From NCBI GenBank assembly GCA_009649835.1, contig PYCK01000181.1:1-11811 (forward strand): a stretch of DNA of 11,811 nucleotides, given 5' to 3'. Both the position numbers and the translations under genes were made by a program. The DNA comes from Candidatus Methanocomedens sp. GTDB lineage: Archaea; Halobacteriota; Methanosarcinia; Methanosarcinales; Methanocomedenaceae. Of this stretch, positions 1 through 7,082 are shown one piece after another. The number at the start of each line of letters is the position of its first letter. The stretch's first letter is position 1. The notes beneath the pieces were generated by a model that was not told the DNA's origin, made no database searches, and worked only from the letters and a program-made list of their open reading frames with translations.

Positions 1-26
1 ATTCAGATATAAAGTAATATTTGAAG

Positions 27-965
27 TTATAAAAAATAATGATGCTTCCCGGGATGCACTTTTTCAATCACTGTCCTATCAAAAACATCACCTTCATCCA
101 GTTCATTCACAACATAACCCAGATTACGAAGCACAGGTACAAAAGCCATCGTTGAATCAATATACTCCCTGGGAAGACCTGCACAGTACCTGGGAGAGAC
201 CCTGTAAGTCTGCAGAATAAAATCACTATCAACCACTTCAACCAACTCGGATACTACTCGGGCGGCACGCTCGGGCTCATCCCGTATAAGATTGGATGCA
301 TCCTCATGCAGGCGCAGGAAATCCTCAACCAAACCGACTCGATCCCGCAGCAGTTCATGGCTTACGATAATACCATAACTGGGATTAAAGGGCCAGAGTT
401 TTGAAGGCGGGATCACAACCTTTGCACCGCATACCCTGGCAGCCGCAACCGACAAAGGCGGCGTCCCAATAGCCGCATCCACCTGGCCGTTCGCCAGTGC
501 ATCGGGAATGAAATCTGCCCATGCAAAATTCCTTACCTCGACAGACTCGCCAAGGTCGTGCTCCTCCAGCAGGTTGCGGATGATCACATCATGGATAGAA
601 CCCGACGGCGGACACCCTATACAACCGCCCCTGAACTGTTCCAGGACCGATCCCGTATCCCCGCCCATATCCTCAAGCGTACCGCACCCGGGCGGCCCGA
701 TCATCACCGTACCTTCCACATGGCCGCCGCCCACGCATATAATAGGCACGCCCCTGTCAATACCTATCATTACAGGGGGCAGCCCGATATAACCGATATC
801 AACCTCGCCCCTGGAAAAAGCATCCACGATGGCCGGGCCGCCGCCGAACATGCTCCACTGTGCATTGATGTTGAGCTTTTCCTCAAGCCAGCGGGTGCCC
901 ATAAGGATGAATGAAGTGTGGTAGAACGTGGAGAGGTGCCCGATACGTAATTTCTTATTAGTCAT
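27..965 (-). CDS. SsuA/THI5-like substrate-binding-fold protein, no signal peptide
   Basis: This is a periplasmic-binding-protein type 2 fold of the NMT1/THI5/SsuA kind. The core stretch at residues 41-75 (GGG at 41-43, then a segment including DIGYIG at 56-61 and ending in RGVPI) matches how these proteins position a small ligand in ABC uptake of nitrate, taurine or sulfonates. The 312-residue product starts straight into the first beta strand (KLRIGH at 5-10), with no hydrophobic signal peptide or lipobox, so as read it would stay in the cytoplasm. No permease or ATPase gene is adjacent. It is cysteine-rich for this fold: C77, C94, a CxxC at 115-118 just before the conserved PPSGSIHD segment, and C179. 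The ATG at 965 is chosen because family homology begins there. A GTG at 1019, preceded by a weak GAGG, would add 18 residues (positions 966-1019) that do not look like a signal peptide. The ligand is unknown. A cytosolic role like that of THI5, or a signal-less orphan binding protein, are both possible. Confidence 0.8.
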   Translation of the reverse strand: MTNKKLRIGHLSTFYHTSFILMGTRWLEEKLNINAQWSMFGGGPAIVDAFSRGEVDIGYIGLPPVMIGIDRGVPIICVGGGHVEGTVMIGPPGCGTLEDMGGDTGSVLEQFRGGCIGCPPSGSIHDVIIRNLLEEHDLGESVEVRNFAWADFIPDALANGQVDAAIGTPPLSVAAARVCGAKVVIPPSKLWPFNPSYGIIVSHELLRDRVGLVEDFLRLHEDASNLIRDEPERAARVVSELVEVVDSDFILQTYRVSPRYCAGLPREYIDSTMAFVPVLRNLGYVVNELDEGDVFDRTVIEKVHPGKHHYFL

Positions 966-1055
966 ATATTGCCGATTGTAATATCCAATATACTTACATA
1001 ATCTTTGCCCAATATACACATCGAGAAAATCCTCGTTACGCCCGGATTAGCTCGA

Positions 1056-1070
1056 GTATATATTTATAAA
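1056..1070 (-). promoter_or_regulatory. Putative archaeal TATA box for the binding-protein gene
   Basis: The minus strand reads TTTATAAATATATAC, a good match to the archaeal TATA consensus. A transcript start about 25 bases downstream would fall near 1037. That gives a short leader before the GTG at 1019, or a leader of about 70 bases before the ATG at 965. It is a sequence match only. Confidence 0.4.
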
Positions 1071-1122
1071 ACATATAGAATAAAAGAAAACTTAATAAAC
1101 TATAATGTTTAATATGTATGTA

Positions 1123-1180
1123 GGCAAAAGTTGAGTGTGATTTATCCCCTCATATCCCGTTCATAAACTTGACTTTTGCC
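1123..1180. repeat. 14-bp inverted repeat downstream of the por operon
   Basis: The arms are GGCAAAAGTTGAGT (1123-1136) and ACTTGACTTTTGCC (1167-1180). They pair over 14 positions with two G-T wobbles, leaving a 30-base loop. The repeat lies between the porB stop codon and the binding-protein gene. On the minus strand it is followed by a T-rich run (complement of 1078-1093), so it could mark the 3' end of the por transcript. It could also be an operator site. The 290-base spacer from 966 to 1255 holds nothing else apart from this repeat and the TATA-like box. Confidence 0.45.
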
Positions 1181-1255
1181 CTCTTTTATTATCATATTAA
1201 TACGACCGAATGAAGGTTTTCCTTGTTCACACATTCATTCTGTGAGCGTGGATTG

Positions 1256-2128
1256 TTACAACAGGCCGTAATGTTCAACGTTCCAGTCGGCAATATCCTG
1301 TATCTTGGATATCTCCTCTTTCCCGCCTTCCATTGTGAACAAGTGCTTGAACCTACCCTGTGCTTTGAGATATTCTTCCACAGGCTTTGGCTTTTTTACC
1401 TTCCTGGCTGAAGTGATCTCACCATCCTCCATCTCGTACAAGGGCCACAGTGCAGTCTCGACTGCCAGTTTACCGATCTCCACAGTCTTGGAGGTATCAA
1501 ACCTCCAGCCCGTTGCACAAGGAGCATGGGCATGGATATAAGTAGCACCTTCAATATCCGCTGCCTTTTTGACCTTGCGCATCATGTCTTTCGGGTAGGA
1601 AATTGATGTAGTGGCCACATAAGGCGAACCGTGGGCAACTATAATGGCAGGCATGTTCTTCTTGGGCCTGGAGTTGCCGAAACTCTGGCTGCCAGGCGGG
1701 CTGGTTGAAGTTGAAGCATTAAATGGAGTGGCTCCACTGCGCTGTACACCCGTGTTCATGTATGCCTCGTTATCGATACACACATAGGTGATATCGTCAC
1801 CGCGCTCGAAAGCCCCTGATATTCCACGAATTCCTATATCCACTGTAGCGCCGTCGCCACCCATGGCTATGACTTTTGTATCACCTTTACGTCCAAGTGC
1901 CCGCAAGGCCGCCTCAATACCCGAAGCTACAGATGCGGTGTTCTCGAACAATGAATGTATCCAGGGCACTTCCCAGGCTGATTCAGGGTACGGTGTGGTC
2001 ATCACTTCCAGGCAGCCAGTGGGATTTACAACTATGGCATCGTCTCCTACCGCTTCCAGTACGAAATTAGCTGCCATGGCATCGCAACAGCCCGCGCATC
2101 CCCTGTGTCCGGGTGCAAGTCTGCTCAT
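1256..2128 (-). CDS. porB: Pyruvate:ferredoxin oxidoreductase (pyruvate synthase) beta subunit
   Basis: This is the thiamine-diphosphate-binding catalytic subunit of the four-subunit archaeal enzyme that interconverts pyruvate + CoA and acetyl-CoA + CO2 with ferredoxin. The 290 residues show the TPP/Mg motif GDG at 91-93, closed by the N-containing segment NEAYMNTG at 120-127. The cysteines expected to hold the proximal [4Fe-4S] cluster are present: C11 and C14 in the N-terminal GCAGC segment, C39 in NPTGC, and C204 in APCATGW. Length and motif order fit PorB, and nothing looks damaged. Its ATG overlaps the porA stop codon in an ATGA, so translation is probably coupled. A GGGGTGA stretch upstream is a weak ribosome-binding site. 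VorB/KorB paralogues share these motifs, but the four-gene arrangement and the YPITPQT partner favour pyruvate. Confidence 0.95.
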   Translation of the reverse strand: MSRLAPGHRGCAGCCDAMAANFVLEAVGDDAIVVNPTGCLEVMTTPYPESAWEVPWIHSLFENTASVASGIEAALRALGRKGDTKVIAMGGDGATVDIGIRGISGAFERGDDITYVCIDNEAYMNTGVQRSGATPFNASTSTSPPGSQSFGNSRPKKNMPAIIVAHGSPYVATTSISYPKDMMRKVKKAADIEGATYIHAHAPCATGWRFDTSKTVEIGKLAVETALWPLYEMEDGEITSARKVKKPKPVEEYLKAQGRFKHLFTMEGGKEEISKIQDIADWNVEHYGLL

Positions 2129-3318
2129 AAGAGTTCACCCCGCAGATCTGCATATTCACTTTCAACCTTAATACCGGATTTTATGGCCTGTGCAGCCTTA
2201 TCTATGATCATTTGAATGGTGCTCATCGGAATATCCCGCCCGCCGTGTCCCAGCATGAAGCCCATCACAGGTACATTGATATCTGAATTATATAAGCAGG
2301 ATTTAACCTCGGTAAACAAGGCACCTTCGTTCAGGCCAACTGAAATGTTCTTATCCAGGGTCACGACGATGGCAGCATCTGAGACCGCACTACGTATGAC
2401 TTCCACAGGGAAAGGCCTAAATGTCCTGACCTTGATCAGGCCCACCTTGATACCCTGGCTGCGGGCTTTATCAATTACATCCTTAATAGTGCCCACCACC
2501 GAGCCCATTGCCATTAACAGGATCTCGGCATCCTCTGCCATATATGGTTCAATGAGTCCGCCGAAGTAACGGCCGAATATCGTCTTGAAATCCTCGGCAG
2601 CCTTCTCTATCTTACCAAGGGCTACATCCATTCCTTTTTGTTGCAGGTACCTGAATTCTGTATAGGCGGACGGATCAGCAAAAGTGCCAAATGACAATGG
2701 GTTACGGGTGTCAAGCACATGCTCCGGGTCATAGGTAGGCAGGAACTCATCAGTCAGTTCCTGCTCCAGCAGTATCACAGGTTCAAATACATGTGACAGG
2801 ATGAAACCGTCCATGCAGACCATGGCTGGCAGCATGACATCTTTGTCCTCTGCTATTTTGAAGGACTGGGCTGTCATATCGCTCATTTCCTGGATATTTT
2901 CCGCATATAACTGTATCCAGCCTGTATCACGCTGGGATATGCTGTCCTGGTGATCATTCCATATACTGATGGGTGCACTCACGGCCCGGTTTACTACTGT
3001 CATAACGATCGGCAGTCGCATACCTGAAGCATTGAACAGCACTTCGTGCATCAGTTCCAGTCCCTGGGAAGATGTGGACGAATATGTCCTGGCGCCCGCA
3101 GCACTGGCACCTACCAGTGCGGAAAGTGCAGAGAACTCGCTCTCTACATTGATATATTCACAATTGGGTATTTTACCATCAGCCATGAACTGAGACAGGT
3201 CTTCCACGATATGGGTCTGTGGTGTGATGGGATATGCCGATATTACATTGGGCCTGCAAACCTTTACAGAATGGGCCACTGCATAAGAACCTTCTACCAC
3301 TGTCATTTTTCCAGACAT
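2125..3318 (-). CDS. porA: Pyruvate:ferredoxin oxidoreductase (pyruvate synthase) alpha subunit
   Basis: This is the alpha subunit, carrying the pyrimidine-side TPP domain (domain I) and the transketolase C-terminal-like domain (domain II). The hallmark YPITPQT is at residues 29-35. The TPP-activating glutamate segment VESE is at 58-61, TSSQG at 82-86, the substrate-facing arginine segment VNRAVSAP at 109-116, and QRDTGW at 129-134. Its 397 residues are normal for archaeal PorA. The GGAGGAG ribosome-binding site lies about seven bases before the ATG, overlapping the end of porD, whose stop codon is one base away. Together with PorB it forms the active site, and PorD carries electrons out to ferredoxin. 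Confidence 0.95.
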   Translation of the reverse strand: MSGKMTVVEGSYAVAHSVKVCRPNVISAYPITPQTHIVEDLSQFMADGKIPNCEYINVESEFSALSALVGASAAGARTYSSTSSQGLELMHEVLFNASGMRLPIVMTVVNRAVSAPISIWNDHQDSISQRDTGWIQLYAENIQEMSDMTAQSFKIAEDKDVMLPAMVCMDGFILSHVFEPVILLEQELTDEFLPTYDPEHVLDTRNPLSFGTFADPSAYTEFRYLQQKGMDVALGKIEKAAEDFKTIFGRYFGGLIEPYMAEDAEILLMAMGSVVGTIKDVIDKARSQGIKVGLIKVRTFRPFPVEVIRSAVSDAAIVVTLDKNISVGLNEGALFTEVKSCLYNSDINVPVMGFMLGHGGRDIPMSTIQMIIDKAAQAIKSGIKVESEYADLRGELL

Positions 3319-3319
3319 A

Positions 3320-3580
3320 TTATTTCTCCTCCAGCACCATTTCTATGGCATCCTTGGGACATTCATTGGCACAGATGCCGCAGCCTTTACAGTAATCATA
3401 ATCAAAGATAACGTACTTGTCTTCCTGCTCTTGGATACTGCTGTCCGGGCATAACAACGAACACAGCCCGCATCTGACACACTTATCCTTATTGTACAGG
3501 GGCCTGAAATTCCTCCAGCCACCGGTCTTGTTGACCCTGGTAGTACCGGGCTTTACAGCTCCGCCGATCGTGACCTTCAT
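3320..3580 (-). CDS. porD: Pyruvate:ferredoxin oxidoreductase delta subunit (2[4Fe-4S] ferredoxin-like)
   Basis: This is the electron-transfer subunit of pyruvate synthase. The 86-residue protein has a PorD-type N-terminal segment (residues 1-30) followed by two complete CxxCxxCxxxCP motifs: C34/C37/C40/C44 and C64/C67/C70/C74. These hold two [4Fe-4S] clusters that relay electrons from the PorB cluster to soluble ferredoxin. The ATG overlaps the porG stop codon in an ATGA. A clear GGAGG sits seven bases upstream, inside the end of porG. The order G-D-A-B matches other archaeal por operons. Confidence 0.95.
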   Translation of the reverse strand: MKVTIGGAVKPGTTRVNKTGGWRNFRPLYNKDKCVRCGLCSLLCPDSSIQEQEDKYVIFDYDYCKGCGICANECPKDAIEMVLEEK

Positions 3581-4122
3581 TGTCTCGCCTCCATGCGGTG
3601 ATAAGCTTCAAGCACGGCCTGGGAATTCTTTTCGCCCACTTTACCGGGGAAACGTTGCGCTACAGCGTTCTGGATGCTTTCAACCTTGATTTCGCCTGTG
3701 GCGCCGGCAAAAGCACCCAGCAGAATGGTATTGACAATGGGGCGCCCAATAATGTCAAGGGCAATCCTGGTTGCATCTATTGTTATGACCTCTGCTTCTG
3801 TGTCAAGGTCAAAGGTATCAGGTGAAAACTCAGTGTTTATCAATATCTTACCGTCAGGCTTAGCACCCGATGCCACGTCCACTGTCTCGATGAGTGTGGC
3901 GTCCTGTACGATCACATAATCAGGTTCGTATATCTGGCTGCGAAGCCTGATGGGTTGTTCGCTGATTCTTGTAAAAGCCATTATCGGAGCGCCTCTTCGC
4001 TCCACTCCAAAGGCAGGGAATGCCTGGGAATATTTTCCATCCTCGAATGCTGCAACTGCCAGCAGTTCAGCGGCTGTAACTGAACCCTGTCCTCCACGGC
4101 CATGGATACGTATTTCCTTCAA
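3577..4122 (-). CDS. porG: Pyruvate:ferredoxin oxidoreductase gamma subunit
   Basis: This is the gamma subunit of pyruvate synthase (domain III of one-chain PFORs), which helps bind CoA. The 181-residue protein begins with the family signature GRGGQG at residues 8-13, followed by the conserved FGVERRGAP segment. It is the first gene of the operon. The start codon is TTG (4120-4122), not ATG: conserved family sequence begins right after it, no in-frame ATG precedes the GRGGQG signature, and GGAGGA stands eight bases upstream in an AT-rich leader. The promoter must lie in the 179-base divergent spacer (4123-4301). Several A/T-rich stretches on the minus strand there could be the TATA box, but none stands out. 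Confidence 0.94.
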   Translation of the reverse strand: MKEIRIHGRGGQGSVTAAELLAVAAFEDGKYSQAFPAFGVERRGAPIMAFTRISEQPIRLRSQIYEPDYVIVQDATLIETVDVASGAKPDGKILINTEFSPDTFDLDTEAEVITIDATRIALDIIGRPIVNTILLGAFAGATGEIKVESIQNAVAQRFPGKVGEKNSQAVLEAYHRMEARQ

Positions 4123-4263
4123 GTAAAGCTTCCTCCAAATTATTATAAAATGTGTTGTTTTCTTAACAGATGATGAGAAGTGATTCGTAATTGTTTAATT
4201 ATTATTTATTACTTATGATAGATTAAGGGACTTAGGGGGCTGAATGAACAAAAAGGTAATGTT

Positions 4264-4277
4264 CGAAATCTTTTTAA
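4264..4277 (+). promoter_or_regulatory. Putative BRE/TATA element of the PHP-domain gene
   Basis: CGAAA followed by TCTTTTTAA resembles an archaeal BRE plus TATA box. Its centre is about 29 bases before the ATG at 4302, which would put the transcript start within a few bases of the start codon. The absence of any Shine-Dalgarno sequence before that ATG agrees with a leaderless or nearly leaderless message. This is inferred from spacing and composition only. Confidence 0.4.
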
Positions 4278-4301
4278 CACTTCTAACGTAACTAAAGTCC
4301 A

Positions 4302-4961
4302 ATGCGACTTGACCTACACATCCATTCCTGTTATTCAAAGGATTGCACCTCACCGGTAGCAGCAATCCTGGAACAGGCCTTTAAGGCAGGACTTGATGGA
4401 ATTGCTATTTGTGACCATGACACGGTGGAAGGATCGCTTGAAGCCAGGCGTCTGGTAGATGAGATGGGGCTTGACCTGGTGGTAGTTCCCGGGATTGAGG
4501 TAACAACTAACCGTGGTCATCTGTTGGTATTGGGTGCAGATAAAGCGTTCCCAATAAATTCTGACCCAAGCGACATTATTAAAATGGCCAGGGAGCGTGA
4601 TTGTCTTATCGTGGCACCCCATCCCTACAAGGGCTACCCAAAAAGTTTAGGGGATGTATCTGACCTGGACGTGGATGCCATCGAGGTCCTGAACTCCAGG
4701 TTCATCCTTGGTAAATTCAATAAACGGGCAGTGGAAATGGCAGAAACTCTGGGTCTGCCTATGCTGGGTAACAGTGATGCTCATTTTGTAGAGATGGTGG
4801 GCAGGGCTTACACTGAAATTGACGCTGAGCCGTCGGTTGAGGCCGTATTTAAAGCAATAATGGACAAAAAGACTGTGGTACATGGCACCAGGACTCCACT
4901 TGGAGTCCAGTTCTACCAAGCATGCCTGGGAGTTAAAAGAAGGATGCTGAACCTGATATAG
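4302..4961 (+). CDS. PHP-domain metal-dependent phosphoesterase
   Basis: This is a 219-residue PHP (polymerase and histidinol phosphatase) domain protein, of the stand-alone TrpH/YciV-like kind that hydrolyses phosphoesters at a two- or three-metal centre. The expected metal ligands are all visible: DLHIHS with H6 and H8, CDHD with D38 and H39, GIE with E66, H73, APHP with H107, and NSDAH with D159 and H161. The domain fills nearly the whole chain, and no polymerase or kinase partner domain is fused. It is divergent from porG and convergent with the cytochrome c gene, so the context does not name a substrate. Related proteins act on nucleotides, 3',5'-bisphosphates or RNA ends; which applies here cannot be told. 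Confidence 0.88.
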   Translation: MRLDLHIHSCYSKDCTSPVAAILEQAFKAGLDGIAICDHDTVEGSLEARRLVDEMGLDLVVVPGIEVTTNRGHLLVLGADKAFPINSDPSDIIKMARERDCLIVAPHPYKGYPKSLGDVSDLDVDAIEVLNSRFILGKFNKRAVEMAETLGLPMLGNSDAHFVEMVGRAYTEIDAEPSVEAVFKAIMDKKTVVHGTRTPLGVQFYQACLGVKRRMLNLI

Positions 4962-5025
4962 CAATGAAAGATGCTGAATAGTAATGAAGGATAAAAGAAA
5001 TCATTCATTGATCTAAAAACAATTC

Positions 5026-5061
5026 AAAAAAAAAGAAGGGAAGATAGAATAACTATCTTCC
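5026..5061 (-). terminator. Hairpin plus T-tract terminator after the cytochrome c gene
   Basis: On the minus strand a perfect 9-bp stem (GGAAGATAG / CTATCTTCC, loop of five bases, 5039-5061) begins 16 bases past the cytochrome c stop codon. It is followed by CTTC and a run of nine T residues (complement of 5026-5034). It has the form of an intrinsic terminator, and the T-run alone would suit archaeal RNA polymerase termination. Confidence 0.75.
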
Positions 5062-5077
5062 GGATGGTAGTTAAAAT

Positions 5078-6019
5078 TTAATTCTTGATTTTCCTTATCA
5101 CAAATAACATAGCCAGTGATGTCAATGCCGCCAAGACTCCAAACCCTGGAGTTGGTGTTCCCTCGTCACCTTCGGTGGTAGTGTCCACAGGCTCGGATGT
5201 ATCAGTATCGACCGGAGTCGGTGCTGCTGCATCTGGTTCATCTGGTTCATCTGCTACCATCGGGTGGCATACCGAACACTTCAAACCAGTACTGGAGGTT
5301 TTAAGGGATATCTGGTTGTATCCATGAAGTGTTTCAACAGTGTGGCATAGCACACATTCCGGGATCATGATCTTTTCCGTACCCTGGTCTATGTGGCATT
5401 TTTCACATGCTACATCAGGAATATGGATAAAGTGAGGGATCTCAGCTGCGGTCACATTGACAGAACCAGGCCTATGGCACTTGTAACATGAATTCGGATC
5501 AGAAGCCTCGCCATGAAGTATAGCAACATCTGCAGAGGCGTGGCAGCCCTGGCAAACAATTACATCGCCAGCACTTGTAATTGGTGAAACAATATCCGCT
5601 GCTGAACCATGGCACTCACCACAGGATTCTGTTGGTCCGCCGTGAACGTCCAGCAGGTCGCCGTGGCAGTGTGCACACAGGGTATCTGACATCATTTCCA
5701 AATGTAAACTATCAAGCCCTTCATGGCAGTACGAACAATCCTCAGTTTGTACCTTTTTTAAGTGAACATTATGTATCGAACCTGTATGGCAATTGTAACA
5801 TGAAGGTTGTCGATCGGTCAATGTTGCACCGTGACATCCCTGGCATGTGGCTGATGTCATTTCATGTATCACATGCGTATCCTGGTTATGGCAGACCGCC
5901 TTACAGTTCGTGTCTTCTGCCATTTTGCTTACTGTCTCATATTGTGGCACATCTGCTTGAACTGCAGTGACCATTGAGAATATTACTATTAATAATAGCA
6001 AAACTTTAATTTGCTTCAA
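5078..6019 (-). CDS. Secreted multiheme cytochrome c with PGF-CTERM-like anchor
   Basis: This is a predicted extracytoplasmic electron carrier. The 313 residues comprise a signal peptide (residues 1-22, ending AVQA), a heme domain, an acidic Pro/Thr/Asp/Glu linker (257-290), and a C-terminal tail with PGF at 291-293, a hydrophobic segment to about 308 and the basic end RKIK. That tail matches the PGF-CTERM signal processed by archaeosortase A. Ten canonical CXXCH motifs start at C59, C74, C95, C115, C133, C156, C178, C205, C222 and C248. An eleventh site is the unusual CX3CH at 39-44. There are exactly ten histidines outside these motifs. Translation starts at TTG (6017-6019), with AAAGGAGGAG about seven bases upstream and the signal peptide beginning immediately. 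It follows the cytochrome b gene on the same strand, with a spacer of about 120 bases. No terminal reductase is seen, so its electron partner is unknown. Confidence 0.92.
   Translation of the reverse strand: MKQIKVLLLLIVIFSMVTAVQADVPQYETVSKMAEDTNCKAVCHNQDTHVIHEMTSATCQGCHGATLTDRQPSCYNCHTGSIHNVHLKKVQTEDCSYCHEGLDSLHLEMMSDTLCAHCHGDLLDVHGGPTESCGECHGSAADIVSPITSAGDVIVCQGCHASADVAILHGEASDPNSCYKCHRPGSVNVTAAEIPHFIHIPDVACEKCHIDQGTEKIMIPECVLCHTVETLHGYNQISLKTSSTGLKCSVCHPMVADEPDEPDAAAPTPVDTDTSEPVDTTTEGDEGTPTPGFGVLAALTSLAMLFVIRKIKN
5230..5253. repeat. Short tandem repeat in the cytochrome c linker
   Basis: The 9-base unit CATCTGGTT occurs two full times plus a partial third copy. On the minus strand it encodes the DEPDEPD part of the acidic linker. 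Such in-frame repeats can change linker length by slippage without breaking the frame. Confidence 0.6.
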
Positions 6020-6071
6020 ATTTTCTCCTCCTTTAAATATTTTGTGTATAATTATTGATTTCCATCTCCCT

Positions 6072-6108
6072 TATGCTATTATTAACTTTTCGTTTTAATA
6101 ATAGCATA
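6072..6108. repeat. Perfect 14-bp inverted repeat between cytochrome b and cytochrome c genes
   Basis: The arms TATGCTATTATTAA (6072-6085) and TTAATAATAGCATA (6095-6108) are perfect complements around a 9-base loop. The repeat begins 33 bases past the cytochrome b stop codon and about 50 bases before the ribosome-binding site of the cytochrome c gene. No T-run follows on the minus strand, so it is not an obvious terminator. A protein-binding operator, or an RNA processing or stability element that sets the ratio of the two cytochromes, is possible. Confidence 0.6.
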
Positions 6109-6140
6109 GGTTAAAGTAGGTACTCATTATTGTCAAGTGT

Positions 6141-6962
6141 TTACCTGAATACGATCAGTGGTCTTTTCTCCCGTGGTTTTTTCTTATGTTCTTCGTGTGC
6201 ACCCTCAACAACTTCTACATATTCGTTCATAGTCTCCTTACCGGTTATGAACAAGGCCTTAACATTTTGTGACATCCTCGGATCTGTTCCCAGGAATCCC
6301 AGATGAATGATGAGTTCAAGCACAAACCAGTATGTAGCCCACAAGTGTATTGTCCTGATCAACTGCACTCCGCTCATGCCGATAACTGCAGCTGCACTGC
6401 CGGTTATGTCATTAACGAACCAGGCCATAAAATTATTCCATACAGGTATATCAAAATTCATAAATCCGAATTTCAGGTCTATCATTATGATGCCTGTCAG
6501 GCCAATAAAGAGAATGGCCATTGCTTCAAATACCACCATAAGTTTATAGCCCGGATGAAGTTTATTTTTATAATGACCAGTGGTTTTATCGTAAATCGTG
6601 TATTTTGGATATTCCTCAGGGGGTTTAAATACGCCAACAATGGCTTGATAGAGCCTGGTAATATCTTTCGGGCCGAATAAGTCATTCAGCAGGTGACCGC
6701 TGGTTATCAGATTGAACGGTATGAATGTCCAGTTGATCACCAGGAACAGGATACCTGCAATCACATGAACCAGACGGAGGGTTTGAAATGACATCAACTC
6801 CCATGCATGTAAGCTACATGTATTGAACTGTATAGCCATGTACAGTCCTGTAATTATAAGCAGAACACACGTTATCATATGTGACTGGTGAGCTATCATA
6901 TCCCTCAGTCTATACCGTTTTCCTACAACAACATCATTATCAAAGTTTTGATTTCCCTGCAT
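6141..6962 (-). CDS. Integral-membrane cytochrome b (FdhI/HydC-like, four TM helices)
   Basis: This is a di-heme b-type membrane subunit resembling the gamma subunits of formate dehydrogenases and Ni-Fe hydrogenases, which pass electrons between a membrane quinone or methanophenazine and an extracytoplasmic partner. With the chosen start it has 273 residues, with membrane segments near 26-46, 62-83, 140-162 and 202-224. Candidate heme histidines are H25 or H28 in helix 1, H66 in helix 2, and H206 and H220 in helix 4. The C-terminus is charged and probably cytoplasmic. The ATG at 6960-6962 is chosen because GGAGG lies exactly six bases before it; an ATG at 6968 would touch that site, and a TTG at 6980 would place the site inside the gene. 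The next gene on the strand is a secreted multiheme cytochrome c. No hydrogenase or dehydrogenase catalytic gene is nearby, which favours a cytochrome b/cytochrome c redox pair. Confidence 0.87.
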   Translation of the reverse strand: MQGNQNFDNDVVVGKRYRLRDMIAHQSHMITCVLLIITGLYMAIQFNTCSLHAWELMSFQTLRLVHVIAGILFLVINWTFIPFNLITSGHLLNDLFGPKDITRLYQAIVGVFKPPEEYPKYTIYDKTTGHYKNKLHPGYKLMVVFEAMAILFIGLTGIIMIDLKFGFMNFDIPVWNNFMAWFVNDITGSAAAVIGMSGVQLIRTIHLWATYWFVLELIIHLGFLGTDPRMSQNVKALFITGKETMNEYVEVVEGAHEEHKKKPREKRPLIVFR

Positions 6963-7082
6963 ACACATCCTCCATTTCAAACATATAATTGTAAATCACC
7001 AATTTGGAAGCTCAATAGACTCCACAAACGTACACAGATGTTTACCCTATATTTATCATATTATATTTTTGTAGTTTACATT

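Noticed and set aside
27..1019. Upstream GTG start for the binding-protein gene as a secretion signal
   Set aside because: The extra 18 residues carry Tyr, Lys and Arg throughout and have no hydrophobic core or lipobox, so they do not supply a signal peptide.
5230..5253. CRISPR-like or mobile repeat reading of the 9-base tandem units
   Set aside because: The units are contiguous, short and in frame within a coding linker. No spacers, terminal inverted repeats or transposase occur anywhere in the window.
6141..6962. Calling the cytochrome b a hydrogenase or formate dehydrogenase subunit
   Set aside because: The fold is similar, but no catalytic or iron-sulfur subunit is adjacent, while a multiheme cytochrome c is.
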